A stretch of DNA of 64,000 bases from BOG-931 sp963753355 (GTDB lineage: Bacteria; Pseudomonadota; Alphaproteobacteria; Rhizobiales; Xanthobacteraceae). Shown here in pieces: positions 8,660 to 17,673 of the stretch; positions within the stretch are counted from its first letter, which is position 1; each line of letters opens with the position of its first letter. Under the pieces are notes generated by a model that was given only the letters and a program-made list of their open reading frames with translations, ran no database searches and was not told the origin of the DNA. The DNA lies in NCBI GenBank assembly GCA_963753355.1, contig CAVWBV010000004.1, forward strand, positions 1 to 64,000. The letters are read 5' to 3'. The position numbers were made by a program, and so were the translations under genes.

Positions 8660-8855
8660 CTCGCCCCTCGCATCTGAACGACCGGTGCGGTCATCGACGG
8701 CAGATGATGTCCGGTTATTTCGATGATTTCCACGCCGGCACTTTAGGGTACTGTGCGGGGCGTCGTGCCGATAGCCGGTTCGCTGGCCCTCGGCACAAAC
8801 CGACGTCGCAGCGCCACTGGGGCTGCCGAAACAGAAAATATGCAGGAGGAATACC

Positions 8856-10973
8856 GTGTCGGCCGCCCAGTCTTATCCCCACCTGTTCTCGCCATGGCAA
8901 CTGCGTCACACCAGAATTTCAAACCGGGTGATTTTTGGTCCGGTTTGTCCCACTTGGGTCAGGAACGCGCACGAGGGAATTTTTACCGACCAGGCGGTTG
9001 CCTACTATGAAGAGCGGGCACAGACCGGGCTGGGAATGATCATTCTCGGCGGTCAAATCGTCGAAAAGGATACTATCTACACGCCCGCTGCCTTCCCCGG
9101 ACTTTGGAACGATGACCAGATAGAGGGCCTTGCCAGGGTCGCGCGCGCCGTCAAAAAACACGGCTGCGCGTTGATTGCACAATTGCTGCACGTTGGGCTG
9201 CGATCTCCAACTCCTTTTTTCAAGACCGACCCGGCTCGCGATCCTTATGAATACAACGCCTATACGGTCGCCCCCAGCCAAATGGCGATCGGGGAAATCC
9301 CTGGCGGACCCACTGCGAAGGAGCTCGAGGAGCACGAGATCGAGCGCATTCTGCAGTCCCATGCGGAAGCCGCGCGACGCGCCATCAGCGCCGGGCTCGA
9401 CGGTGTCGAACTACATCTCGCCCATGGTTATCTGGCGTGGCAATTCCTTTCGCCGCTCTATAACCAGCGAACTGATCGCTGGGGCGGCTCGTATGAAAAT
9501 CGCCTGCGGTTTTCGGTCGAATGCTTGCGACGTATCCGGGCTAAAATCGGCAGTCGCGCCATTCTCGGCTATCGCATCAATTCCACTTCGTTTTGGGAAG
9601 GCGACCTCGAAATCGAAGACGTAAAGCGCGTCCATCTCGATCTCGAACAGCAGGCCGACATCGATTACGTCAGCGTCTCGGCGGGCGTGCATCACTCGTG
9701 GATTCACACGCCAATGACCTTCGAGCAGGGATGGGAACGCAAATACTCGCGCGCCTTCAAGGATGTGTCGAAAAAGCCGGTGCTCATGGTCGGCCGCATC
9801 AGTTATCCCGACGTCGCGGAGGACCTCATCGCATCCGGCGACGCCGACGCTGTGTTGCTGTCACGACAGATGATCGCAGATGAGCAATGGCTCACGAAGG
9901 TGAAGGAAGGACGGGAAAGAGATATCAGACGGTGCGTCGCCGCCAATTATTGCTGGCGGTCTGTCGTACGCGGCAGCCGCGTGCAGTGCGCCTATAATCC
10001 GGTTGTCGGCCGCGAGGCGCTCTGGGGCGCGAATGCAACCCGTAAAACCTATGGCCGCAAACGTGTGCTTGTCGTCGGAGCAGGACCGGCAGGGCTTGAA
10101 TATGCTCGTGTAGCTTCGGGACAAGGCAACGCGGTGATTGTCTACGAGCGTGAATCAGCCGTTGGCGGCCACGTTCGCGCTTATGGCGCTTTGCCCTATC
10201 GCCAACAATACGGAAACATCGCGACGTGGCTCGCCGAACAAGCAAGGGGTAACGGCGCCGAGATCAAGCTCGCGAGCCCGGTGACGCCAGAAAATCTCGA
10301 TTCCATTCTTGCTGCCGAAAAACCGGACCACGTCGTGGTCGCCTCTGGCGCGCGTTATCGCCGCGACGGTTTTCAGGGACAGACAGGAAAGCCAATTCCC
10401 GGCTGGGAAACCGGCAAGTGTGTCTCATGGGATGATGTGGCGCTTGATAAAATTTCGGTGCCGTCCGGCGAGGTCCTTGTCATCGACGAGATGGCGGACG
10501 TGGCCGCGCCTTTGACCGCGGTGAAAATGGCCAAGCAAGGTTGCCGGGCTCGCGTTTTGACGAGATGGCCGATGATCGGAATGGAAACAGTGCCCGAAGT
10601 GTATTTTCACTGGATCATGACGTATTTGCACGAAGCAAAAGTCGAGATTCTCAGCTCACACACTGTGAAACGCATCAACGGGAGCGGCGTGGAGATCGCC
10701 AATGTTTACGAGCCGGCGAGCGTCCGTAGCATTGGCGCGGAGCTTATTGTAATGGCTACCGCTCGCAAATCCGAAACCGAGATTTATCAGATCTTGCGGC
10801 AGCGCGGTGCCAGTGTCGAAGCAATAGGATGCGCCGTGGCCCCGCGCACGGTTTATGAGGCGACCCTTGAAGGGCATCGTGCTGCGCGCGCCCTCGACGC
10901 TTCGCAATGGACGCGGATGCGCCGGGACACGGCGCAAAGTCATGCTCCGCAATACCACAACGCCACCTCTTAA
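8856..10973 (+). CDS. Old Yellow Enzyme-type NADH:flavin oxidoreductase with Fe-S and NAD(P)-binding domains (705 aa)
   Basis: The GTG start follows AGGAGGAA at ideal spacing. Residues ~8-340 form the FMN TIM barrel (VIFGPVCPTW, ELHLAHGYLAWQFLSP, WGGSYENR). A cysteine cluster CVAANYC...CAYNP follows. A C-terminal pyridine nucleotide domain begins KRVLVVGAGPAGLEYARVA. This is the architecture of 2,4-dienoyl-CoA reductase, trimethylamine dehydrogenase and N-methylproline/stachydrine demethylases. The cluster lacks the second Cys of the usual CxxCNxxC and reads CxxANxC, as I recall for the N-methylproline demethylase-like branch. Substrate not assigned. It converges on the binding protein at 11069 across a strong hairpin. 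Confidence 0.88.
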   Translation: MSAAQSYPHLFSPWQLRHTRISNRVIFGPVCPTWVRNAHEGIFTDQAVAYYEERAQTGLGMIILGGQIVEKDTIYTPAAFPGLWNDDQIEGLARVARAVKKHGCALIAQLLHVGLRSPTPFFKTDPARDPYEYNAYTVAPSQMAIGEIPGGPTAKELEEHEIERILQSHAEAARRAISAGLDGVELHLAHGYLAWQFLSPLYNQRTDRWGGSYENRLRFSVECLRRIRAKIGSRAILGYRINSTSFWEGDLEIEDVKRVHLDLEQQADIDYVSVSAGVHHSWIHTPMTFEQGWERKYSRAFKDVSKKPVLMVGRISYPDVAEDLIASGDADAVLLSRQMIADEQWLTKVKEGRERDIRRCVAANYCWRSVVRGSRVQCAYNPVVGREALWGANATRKTYGRKRVLVVGAGPAGLEYARVASGQGNAVIVYERESAVGGHVRAYGALPYRQQYGNIATWLAEQARGNGAEIKLASPVTPENLDSILAAEKPDHVVVASGARYRRDGFQGQTGKPIPGWETGKCVSWDDVALDKISVPSGEVLVIDEMADVAAPLTAVKMAKQGCRARVLTRWPMIGMETVPEVYFHWIMTYLHEAKVEILSSHTVKRINGSGVEIANVYEPASVRSIGAELIVMATARKSETEIYQILRQRGASVEAIGCAVAPRTVYEATLEGHRAARALDASQWTRMRRDTAQSHAPQYHNATS

Positions 10974-11014
10974 CCCGCGGGTCGCGTCTTAACGCGTTGA
11001 GTGGACGTTCAATC

Positions 11015-11044
11015 GGTCAGGCAACCCGCGCGGGTCGCCTGACC
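11015..11044. terminator. Strong nested inverted repeat between convergent genes
   Basis: Arms GGTCAGGC (11015-11022) and GCCTGACC (11037-11044) enclose a second perfect palindrome, ACCCGC/GCGGGT. The structure lies between the stops of the flavin oxidoreductase (10973) and the ABC binding protein (11069). Position and symmetry suit a bidirectional terminator. No T tract follows on either strand. Confidence 0.5.
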
Positions 11045-11068
11045 TCGGGTGCACAGCGATGAGCGGCC

Positions 11069-12340
11069 TTAGTCGTAAACCTTCTTGCAAACCGGCACTT
11101 CGCGCCCTGGCAAGCCGATTTTGTCGAACACCGCTTTGGAGAAGCCCAGCTTCTGGTCGACATTCGGCACTACCTGGACGACTTTGCTAACGAGCTCGCC
11201 TTTTTCGTCCTTCACGACTTCACTGACGAAGCTGGTGCCGATCGCTTGGTGATTCTGGTCGAGCCGCATTTTCCCGTTAGGAGCGTCGAGCACGAGGGTC
11301 GCCAGCGTCTCGCGATATTTCTTTTGGCCATCGCTCAGATCGCCATTGACCTTGTCGAGGGCGATCAGCATGGCGCTGGTCTCGTCATAATAATTGGTGG
11401 CGCAGAGCGAAGGGCCGGTGAAGCGCGTCTTGAAATAGCCTTCGCTCGGGGCCTCCTTATAGGCTTTGACGAACGCCTGCCAGTGCGGATCATCCCAGGT
11501 GTCCGCTTGCGAGCTGGCCGAGGCCACGCCGACCAAGGCTTCTTTCGCCTTGCCCTTCGACGACATTATGGTCTGGTCGACCATGATCGAGCCGCCGATC
11601 AGCTTGGCGTTGCCGCCGGCCTGTTGAAACTGGTTGAGAAAGTTCACGGCGTCAGCGCCGCCGAGACCGAGATAGATCGCATCCACGTCATTGGGCAATT
11701 GTGGAATGAACGACGAGAAGTCTTTCGTTCCGAGGGGCACCCACAGCCGCTTGGTGATCTCACCGCCAAGCGGGCAATAATCCAGCGCCAGCCCGAACAC
11801 CTGCGTGTAAGTGAACGCATAGTCCTCCGACAGCGTCGCGATCTTCTTGTAGTGCTTCACATTGTAAATGTATTGACCGAGGCCCTTGTGCATTTGAGAG
11901 CCATCGATATTGAAGCGAAAGAAGTTCGGCGCCGGCTCGACATAAGTGGTCTCCAAGGCGCCTGAGCAACCGTTGATGAACGTGGTCTGCGGCTGGCTCT
12001 TGGCATAGTCGTGCAGGGCGATACCTTCAGCGCCCGACAGCGGCGCCAGCAGGATATCGACCTTGTTCTGCTCGACCAGCTTTTTGGCGGCGCGCAGCGC
12101 CGAATCGGGCGAGGCGTCCGATGAGCCTCTAATGATCTCAAGCTTCTTGCCGCCAGCCATCCCATTATGTTGCATGACGGCGAGATCGAAGCCCCGCATG
12201 CCATCTTCGCCGAGAGCCGTGTAGGTACCCTCCAGCGTCGCGAACGTTCCGATCTTTATGGTGTCGCCGGCATTGGCCGAATGCGTGCCGACGAGTGCGG
12301 CGATCGCGACCGCGGATGCAACTACGATACCTTTTTGCAT
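11069..12340 (-). CDS. Liv-type ABC transporter substrate-binding protein (423 aa), orphan
   Basis: A signal peptide (MQKGIVVASAVAIAALVG, cleavage after SANA) is followed by DTIKIGTFATLEGTYTALGEDGMRG, the opening of branched-chain amino-acid/amide type periplasmic binding proteins (Peripla_BP_6). Other family segments are GSSDASPDSALRAAKKLVEQ and SIMVDQTIMSSKGKAKEALVG. GAGGACATCA precedes the ATG. No permease or ATPase gene is adjacent, so it must share a transporter encoded elsewhere. It is divergent from the MetE-like gene at 12607, suggesting uptake of that pathway's substrate. Ligand unknown. Confidence 0.88.
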   Translation of the reverse strand: MQKGIVVASAVAIAALVGTHSANAGDTIKIGTFATLEGTYTALGEDGMRGFDLAVMQHNGMAGGKKLEIIRGSSDASPDSALRAAKKLVEQNKVDILLAPLSGAEGIALHDYAKSQPQTTFINGCSGALETTYVEPAPNFFRFNIDGSQMHKGLGQYIYNVKHYKKIATLSEDYAFTYTQVFGLALDYCPLGGEITKRLWVPLGTKDFSSFIPQLPNDVDAIYLGLGGADAVNFLNQFQQAGGNAKLIGGSIMVDQTIMSSKGKAKEALVGVASASSQADTWDDPHWQAFVKAYKEAPSEGYFKTRFTGPSLCATNYYDETSAMLIALDKVNGDLSDGQKKYRETLATLVLDAPNGKMRLDQNHQAIGTSFVSEVVKDEKGELVSKVVQVVPNVDQKLGFSKAVFDKIGLPGREVPVCKKVYD

Positions 12341-12606
12341 TGATGTCCTCCCCCTGCCTCGGAGTACGGGGCGGTGTGGTTATTCGGTCGAATGCTTTTG
12401 GCTTTGTTGCGAGGAGCAATTGCGCCCTCCCCGACCGAACGCAATCCTAGCGACGAGCCGCTCTGTGTCAATTAAGCGCCAAAGGGTGTTCGCCAGGGTC
12501 GCACCATTTCGTGCTAGAATTTTTGAAGGAGTCTGTGGGGCGCCGCTTCGGCAGCGGTCAAATCTCGACCGACAACAAGGCTATTACCGCAGGGGAGGAA
12601 GTAGAA

Positions 12607-13971
12607 ATGGCGTTCACTGCCACCAAGGACGTGCCCTTGGCCGCCACTACAACCGGTTCGTGGCCCCGGCCCGCGTGGTACACCGAAAGCCTCTGGGGAC
12701 GGCCGCTGGACACGGCCATGCTCGATCCGATCTACCGCGAGCAGTTCGGCGATGCGCTGGCCCTTGTTGTTTCTGAGCAGGAGCGTGCCGGCCTCGATAT
12801 CGTCACCTGCGGTGACTATTTCCTCGACGCAGATTTAGCCGGGCGGTCCTGGCACCACTATCCTCTGCAACGTTGGCGCGGCCTCGCCTACGACGAATTG
12901 CAGCCGGAAGGGACGCGCTCCGAACTTCTAAAATATCCACCCGGCACCCTTTTAAATGAAATCTACACATCTTGGCGTTGGCCGATCGTCACCGGCAAGA
13001 TCGAGCACAATCCGCGCAATCCGCTCGAATACTCCAAGATCTACCGCATGACCCAGGCGCGCACCCGCAAACCGGTCAAGTTCGGGACGGTCTCAGGTCA
13101 AGTCATGGCGCTGTTTCTTGACTCGCACACTCCAGAGTACCGGATTGAAGACAACAAGCGTCAGATGATCTGGGACATGGCGACGGCGATCAACCGCGAG
13201 CTGCGAGAACTCGTGGCCGCCGGCTGTAACGTCATCCAAGTCGAGGAGCCGACGATCCATTTCATAGCCAGCTATCATCCCGAGGCCATCGACACCCTTA
13301 ACTTCCTTACCGAAGCGCTGAATCATGAACTGTCGGGATTGGAGAATGCCGAGGTCTGGATTCACACCTGCTGGGGAAATCCGATGATGCAGCGGGTGTT
13401 TGACAAACCGTCTTACGCTAATGCCCTTGAGATCTACCTCGATCGCGTCAAATGCGATGTGTTGACCCTCGAGATGAAAGATCGTGCGATGGCCGAGATC
13501 GAACTATTGGATGCATGGAAGGGCAAGACGAAGAAAAAAATCGCCATCGGGGTCGTCTCGCACCGCACGCTGAACGCTGAAACTCCGGCCGAGGTTGCCG
13601 ACGAGATTCGGAAGGCGTTGAAGTATATAAATATCGAGAACCTCCTCCTTACTTCGGATTGTGGCTTTGGCCGCCAGGGCGCCAACCGCATGGTCGCGTT
13701 CTACAAGGCCGCCGCTACTGCCCAGGGCGCCAATATCGTCCGCCGCGAGTATGGCTTGGCGGAATCCTATGTGCCGTGCGCCGATCCGCGGCTAAGCCAG
13801 GATGTGGTCCCGGCAACATTCGAAGACGTTGGCGGCGAAAGCGCAGCCGCCCGCCGCGCGTTCGAACCATCTGCGCCATCGGCCGCCTTCGCCCGTCCCG
13901 CAGGCGATGACGCAAGTCGTGGCCCTTCGCCAACGCAACGTTTTTCGGAGTTACTGCGGGAGCGCCGCTAA
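12607..13971 (+). CDS. Cobalamin-independent methionine synthase (MetE C-terminal) family protein (454 aa)
   Basis: The ATG at 12607 has GGAGGAAG upstream; an in-frame ATG at 12511 would add 32 residues unlike the family. The protein is a single MetE-type barrel: TTTGSWPRPAWY at the start, IQVEEPTIH, HTCWGNP (His and Cys zinc ligands) and LLLTSDCGFGRQG (third ligand Cys). It lacks the N-terminal half of true MetE and has an odd middle (SWHHYPLQRWRG), so it is likely a methyltransferase of a catabolic route rather than the main methionine synthase. The ~70 C-terminal residues are low-complexity. Exact reaction unknown. Confidence 0.85.
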   Translation: MAFTATKDVPLAATTTGSWPRPAWYTESLWGRPLDTAMLDPIYREQFGDALALVVSEQERAGLDIVTCGDYFLDADLAGRSWHHYPLQRWRGLAYDELQPEGTRSELLKYPPGTLLNEIYTSWRWPIVTGKIEHNPRNPLEYSKIYRMTQARTRKPVKFGTVSGQVMALFLDSHTPEYRIEDNKRQMIWDMATAINRELRELVAAGCNVIQVEEPTIHFIASYHPEAIDTLNFLTEALNHELSGLENAEVWIHTCWGNPMMQRVFDKPSYANALEIYLDRVKCDVLTLEMKDRAMAEIELLDAWKGKTKKKIAIGVVSHRTLNAETPAEVADEIRKALKYINIENLLLTSDCGFGRQGANRMVAFYKAAATAQGANIVRREYGLAESYVPCADPRLSQDVVPATFEDVGGESAAARRAFEPSAPSAAFARPAGDDASRGPSPTQRFSELLRERR

Positions 13972-13983
13972 GTCAAAGGATTG

Positions 13984-15323
13984 TCACGCCGCCGAAGCAC
14001 GGTAGTCGAAGCCGGCACAGAGCCGTTCCGAGGAGCGCTCCAATTCCGACAACCGCCGGGGCAGCTCGCCGTAAGTGAGCTTTCCGTTCTGTTTGACGAT
14101 ATTGCCGCCTACAATAACGGTGTCGACATTAGCGACACCGGCGTGCAGCACGATGGCGGCGATCGGATCGGGTGCAGCGCGCATATTGATGTCGGTCTTG
14201 CGCAGAAGCACAACGTCGGCCTCTTTTCCGGGCACGAGCGAGCCGATTTTGTGATCGAGGCCCATGCATTGCGCCGATTTGATCGTCGCCAATTCGAGCA
14301 CATCTCGCACTGTGATGCTGAGCTTGTCCGGCATCGTCTCCCGCTTGTGGAAGCGGTCGTTTGTGAGCGCGCGGTGCGTTTGCAGCAAGAACCGCATTTG
14401 CGTGAACATGTCGGTTGAGACGCCGGTGACCACATCGGTGCCGATGTTGAGGCGAGTTCTGGCGGCGAGTGCCGCACCGGTCGGCGGTAGGCCGACCCCA
14501 TTTGCATTTCCACTTCCGGCGTAATCGAGACGCTGGCGCCGGAATTGGCGATCGCCCGGAACTCATCGTCGGTGAGAAAATTGGCGTGAACGACGTTGAT
14601 GTCCTCGCCGAGTAGGTTCTGCTCCGCCAGGCTCTGCATCGATTGCGGCCGCGGGCCGTGTTCAGCGCAAGCGACGTGGAAGGAGGCGATCAGACCAAGC
14701 TCTCGGGCGAACCTGATGTCGGCTTCCGCGGTGCCCGGCGCGAAACCGGTGCCGCGAATGGCAAGCGCCATGGTGACGAGCGCGTCGTTCGACGCTAGAC
14801 ATTCAGAGCGCATTCTTTTGGCATCGGCAGGGTGCGGCTCCTTAGTGCCGAACAGTTTCATCGGCGTGCCGTAGGCGAATACCGCTCGTACGCGCGCGTC
14901 CTGCAGAGCGTCGACCGCCGCATCCGCGTGAGCCGATGAGTTCACGATATGGCACCAGTCGAACAGCGTGGTGACGCCGGAATTGATCTGGTCAAGCGCA
15001 CCCACGAGGTTGCCGATATAAACGTCCTCCGGCGTGTAAAGCCCCACTACCTTGCCGATCTGCACGCCGAAATAATGGTCGAGCGTCCAGTCCGCGGCGA
15101 TGCCGCGCAGCGCCGTCTGCCAAAGGTGAAGGTGGCCGTTGTTCAAGCCGGGCATGGCGATCATACCGCGGCCGTCGATCTCGATGACTGCCCAGCTGCC
15201 CAAATTTCTACCGATGGCGACGATCTTGCCATTGTCAATCAGGAGATCGCCGGATTCGATTATGCCGAGCTTTGGGTCCATCGAAACAATAGTCGCGCCC
15301 TTTACTCTTATTCGCGGCAGCAT
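13984..15323 (-). pseudogene. Amidohydrolase gene with one single-base frameshift
   Basis: From ATG 15323 the frame encodes an amidohydrolase of the cytosine-deaminase/TrzN-like group: GMIAMPGLNNGHLHLWQT (HxH metal ligands), ASFHVACAEHG, VVHANFLTDDEF and SITPEVEMQMG. At 14496-14499 a run of four C (G on the coding strand) replaces the five the frame needs. Beyond it the match continues in the next frame (LPPTGAALAARTRLNIG, then TDVVTGVSTDMFTQMRF) to a natural end at 13984. Restoring one base gives 446 residues, normal for the family. It is either a recent pseudogene or a homopolymer sequencing error. Neighbouring MetE-like and cupin genes suggest one catabolic cluster. Confidence 0.82.
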
Positions 15324-15520
15324 TCGCGTGTCCTCGTTAGTACGCTAGCGGGTTAAAAAGCTCTGCCGACGTAGCTGATGCGGCAAGGCGGCGAGCTTCG
15401 CAATGGATGTCATTCTCCAACCGGATCCGGACTTTCGCGGCGACGATAGCTTTCTGCGATGGTCAAATGACCGATTAAGCCAATCCCAGCGGAAGGGCGG
15501 TTGCGGCCAAGCAACCACGC

Positions 15521-15886
15521 TTAGCGCTGAACCATGTACGGCGGAGGCGCGCCGGTCAGAAAATCCTCACGTACTGGCGCAAAAAAATCGATCACTTCTG
15601 TATCCTCGGGGAAATGGCCTTCGTGCTCGACTCCGCCTGGAATCACAGCGACATCGCCCGATCGCATTGTTCGTTTCTCGTTGCCGATGCGAAAATTCAT
15701 CGCGCCTTTGATCATCCACACAAACTGCTCATGAGGATGCTTGTGAGCGGCGGCATGGCCGCCAGCCTTTATTCTCCAATAGACCATCGTGCCTTGGCGG
15801 CCGGATATGACGCGGCGCCGAATTCTGTCGGTAATCTGCTCTTCAGCCAACGATTTCAGTTTGTCGAAGCCCGCAATGAGCGGCAT
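15521..15886 (-). CDS. Cupin-domain protein (121 aa)
   Basis: GGAGGAAAACC precedes the ATG at 15886. A single cupin_2 barrel spans most of the chain: GGHAAAHKHPHEQFVWMIKG (motif 1, metal-binding His-x-His and Glu) and SGDVAVIPGGVEHEGH (motif 2). The C-terminus (VIDFFAPVREDFLTGAPPPY) is typical of small bacterial cupins near degradation genes. Such proteins act as metal-dependent dioxygenases, isomerases or ligand-binding regulators. Same strand as the frameshifted amidohydrolase, 197 nt upstream of it. Confidence 0.87.
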   Translation of the reverse strand: MPLIAGFDKLKSLAEEQITDRIRRRVISGRQGTMVYWRIKAGGHAAAHKHPHEQFVWMIKGAMNFRIGNEKRTMRSGDVAVIPGGVEHEGHFPEDTEVIDFFAPVREDFLTGAPPPYMVQR

Positions 15887-16243
15887 GGTTTTCCTCCGTG
15901 CAAAAGTCGCTTTCCTCAAACAAGTGACATCGCTCAATGAGGCTACCAAGCAATCGCGTCAGCTTCCAGCGGCGTCAATAATGCGCGCGCCATCGCCTCA
16001 TAGAACGACCACCAGCTGGCCGGTGTCATGCCGCGCTTTGGACGCGCGCTCAAGCGCTTCGCCTGCAATCTCTGCAGGACCCTAAAGCAAGAGAGCCCTC
16101 AGCGAAGCATACGGCACAGGGAAGTTGCATTACTCAGGCGCCAGGGCATTCGAGACGTATGTGATTGAGCAGCCGAAACAGCAAAAGGAAACGCCGCCGA
16201 TGCGAGCAAAGCTCGGACCGGCGGCGCAACAAATCGCATCAGC
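15887..16243. other. 357-bp intergenic stretch
   Basis: No convincing gene was found. On the minus strand around 16000-16080 a short frame reads PAEIAGEALERASKAR and ends after GQLVVVL. It starts right after a stop codon and has no start or ribosome site, so it may be a gene remnant but is not called. No repeat or RNA gene was seen. Confidence 0.4.
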
Positions 16244-16339
16244 TTATAGAGGTCGTCTGCCGTACCAGCGGCCCCGGCCATACCAACCGCCACCGCCAAG
16301 CAACAGGACAAGAAGAACGACAATCAGAATCGTTTCCAT
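16244..16339 (-). CDS. Very small membrane protein, 31 aa, under an EcfG-type promoter
   Basis: The ATG at 16339 has GGAGAG at good spacing. The product starts METILIVVLLVLLLGGGG and ends RGRWYGRRPL: one hydrophobic helix, a Gly hinge and a short Arg-rich tail predicted to stay in the cytosol. Similar 'METILIIVLL...GGGG' proteins of 30-50 residues (DUF3309-like) occur in Bradyrhizobium relatives; function is unknown. A perfect GGAAC-N17-CGTT promoter ends 28 nt upstream of the start, which predicts control by the PhyR-NepR-EcfG general stress response. Confidence 0.68.
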   Translation of the reverse strand: METILIVVLLVLLLGGGGWYGRGRWYGRRPL

Positions 16340-16366
16340 GAAAAACTCTCCACTGTTAATAGAGAC

Positions 16367-16392
16367 AACGCGGTCGGTGGCGCTGGAGTTCC
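16367..16392 (-). promoter_or_regulatory. EcfG (general stress sigma factor) promoter, perfect consensus
   Basis: On the minus strand GGAAC (16392-16388) is followed by exactly 17 nt and CGTT (16370-16367). This is the alphaproteobacterial EcfG/SigT -35/-10 consensus. It points at the 31-residue membrane protein gene at 16339, leaving a leader of roughly 20 nt. Confidence 0.65.
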
Positions 16393-16608
16393 ATGGAGTA
16401 GCTAGCAGTCCAAAACACCGCTGCTACACGTTTCTGAAAAGCCGACCGATTATTCGCTCCGACGTGGCAAGCGGTCAAAATAAGGGGCTGCCCAGGGATC
16501 GCTCAGGTGATGCCCTGAATAAGCCTGGAAACGGCGATCACGGCAACGATGGCTCTAACGGCGGTTAACCTGTCCGCACGCGCACTTTCGTAGTGGTTAC
16601 GATCACCA

Positions 16609-16947
16609 TCAGTAGCCACCCAGCACGCCATTTATCAAACCGCCGACAAATGGAACGCCGAAGCCCGGGCAGCCATTCCCAGAGTAGCCATCGCAAGTGT
16701 CATAGATCGGTCCATTGCCCCCGTAGTATCCACCTCCGTACCGGGCGCCGTGACCGCCGCGCGCGTAACTGGAGCGTCCGCCCATGGCGTGTCCGCTCAT
16801 TGCACGGCCGCCCATCGCATGTCCGCCCATTGCATGTCCGACGCTGTGACCACCTCCGGGTTGGCTGGCGGCCAACGTATTAGTAGAGAAAGGCACACAA
16901 CCGAGCGCAACTACGGCAGTGAGAGCGATAATTGTTTTATGAGACAA
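16609..16947 (-). CDS. Secreted Gly/His-rich repeat protein (112 aa), TTG start
   Basis: AAAGGAGAG lies 6 nt before a TTG at 16947, which decides the start. Residues ~1-27 form a signal peptide (SHKTIIALTAVVALGCVPF, cleavage near LAA-S). The mature part opens with a degenerate GHAMGG tandem (GHAMGGHAMGGRAMSGHAMG), then Tyr/Gly-rich GARYGGGYYGG, and ends with DTCDGYSGNGC and a hydrophobic VPFVGGLINGVLGGY. His and Met spacing could bind metal; Tyr/Gly runs suggest an envelope structural protein. Function unknown. A near-consensus EcfG promoter lies upstream. Confidence 0.65.
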   Translation of the reverse strand: MSHKTIIALTAVVALGCVPFSTNTLAASQPGGGHSVGHAMGGHAMGGRAMSGHAMGGRSSYARGGHGARYGGGYYGGNGPIYDTCDGYSGNGCPGFGVPFVGGLINGVLGGY

Positions 16948-16998
16948 GAAACTCTCCTTTTAAGGCTCAAACAAAAAAACTCATGTGAGCACAAAACC

Positions 16999-17024
16999 AA
17001 CGCCGGGCAGCCACTCATAGTTGC
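16999..17024 (-). promoter_or_regulatory. Probable EcfG promoter, one mismatch
   Basis: On the minus strand GCAAC (17024-17020), 17 nt, then CGTT (17002-16999). It differs from GGAAC-N17-CGTT at one base. It faces the Gly/His-rich protein gene at 16947 with a leader of about 45 nt. The nearby gene at 16339 has a perfect copy, which supports the call. Confidence 0.4.
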
Positions 17025-17201
17025 GGGCCCGATGGACACGTTCGCGTGTTAGAGGCTGGTGCCGCATAAGCAGGCACATACGCCCGAATAAAATAAGCAC
17101 GGTGAAGTAACGAGTGCGTTCTTGAAAAAGGGTTGGGGCGAGAATTTAGGAACGCGTTTTGAGGTAGCCGGCGCAAGTGCGCGGGCTACCCGTGACGCAC
17201 T

Positions 17202-17393
17202 TTACTTCTGTTGCTGGCTCTTCTCATGGGCGGTTTGCGATTGATTGCGGGCATTCTGCGAATGCTGCTGGGCCTGCGTGGAATGTTCCTTGCCTTTGGA
17301 ATGGTCATTCTTGCCGTGTGAATCGGCGGCAGCCCGATGCGACTTCGCCGCGGCTTCGTGATGTTCCGCCGCCTTGTTGTGATCTTCTTTCAT
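17202..17393 (-). CDS. Small hydrophilic His/Ala/Gln-rich protein (63 aa)
   Basis: GAGAAAAACAC precedes the ATG. The whole chain is polar and low in complexity: MKEDHNKAAEHHEAAAKSHR, then DSHGKNDHSKGKEH, then Gln/Ser-rich QAQQHSQNARNQSQ. It has no signal peptide and no hydrophobic segment and should be helical or disordered. Such HHEAAA proteins recall LEA-like and metal- or desiccation-related small proteins, but no function is proven. Its place beside stress-type small genes fits a stress role (inference). Confidence 0.6.
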   Translation of the reverse strand: MKEDHNKAAEHHEAAAKSHRAAADSHGKNDHSKGKEHSTQAQQHSQNARNQSQTAHEKSQQQK

Positions 17394-17673
17394 GTGTTTT
17401 TCTCATTGTTGGCCGAAGAATGTCGGCTGCAAACATCAACAGCCCCAATAGTGGCCGCTTCAAGAGCCGATGGTGTCTTTAGTAGGTTGCTAGAAGCGGT
17501 GGCTCGAGTGTGGAGCATCTGCACGGCCCACATCATAGCGAAGCGGGAATGACCAATGCCGAGGCGACGCATTTGGTAGCGATCGGGGCACAAAGTCATG
17601 CCATCGACATTAACAATGTCGAAGACTGACCTAAAAATTCCTACGCCGCTGTCGCCACTGGCCCAAAAACTTT

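Noticed and set aside
9882..9896. TGAGC-N4-GCTCA inside the flavin oxidoreductase gene
   Set aside because: The spacer is 4 nt, not 6, and it lies deep in a coding region; not counted with the operator series.
16000..16085. Minus-strand remnant resembling the end of a phosphatase-like gene
   Set aside because: Too short, no start, and the resemblance is weak.
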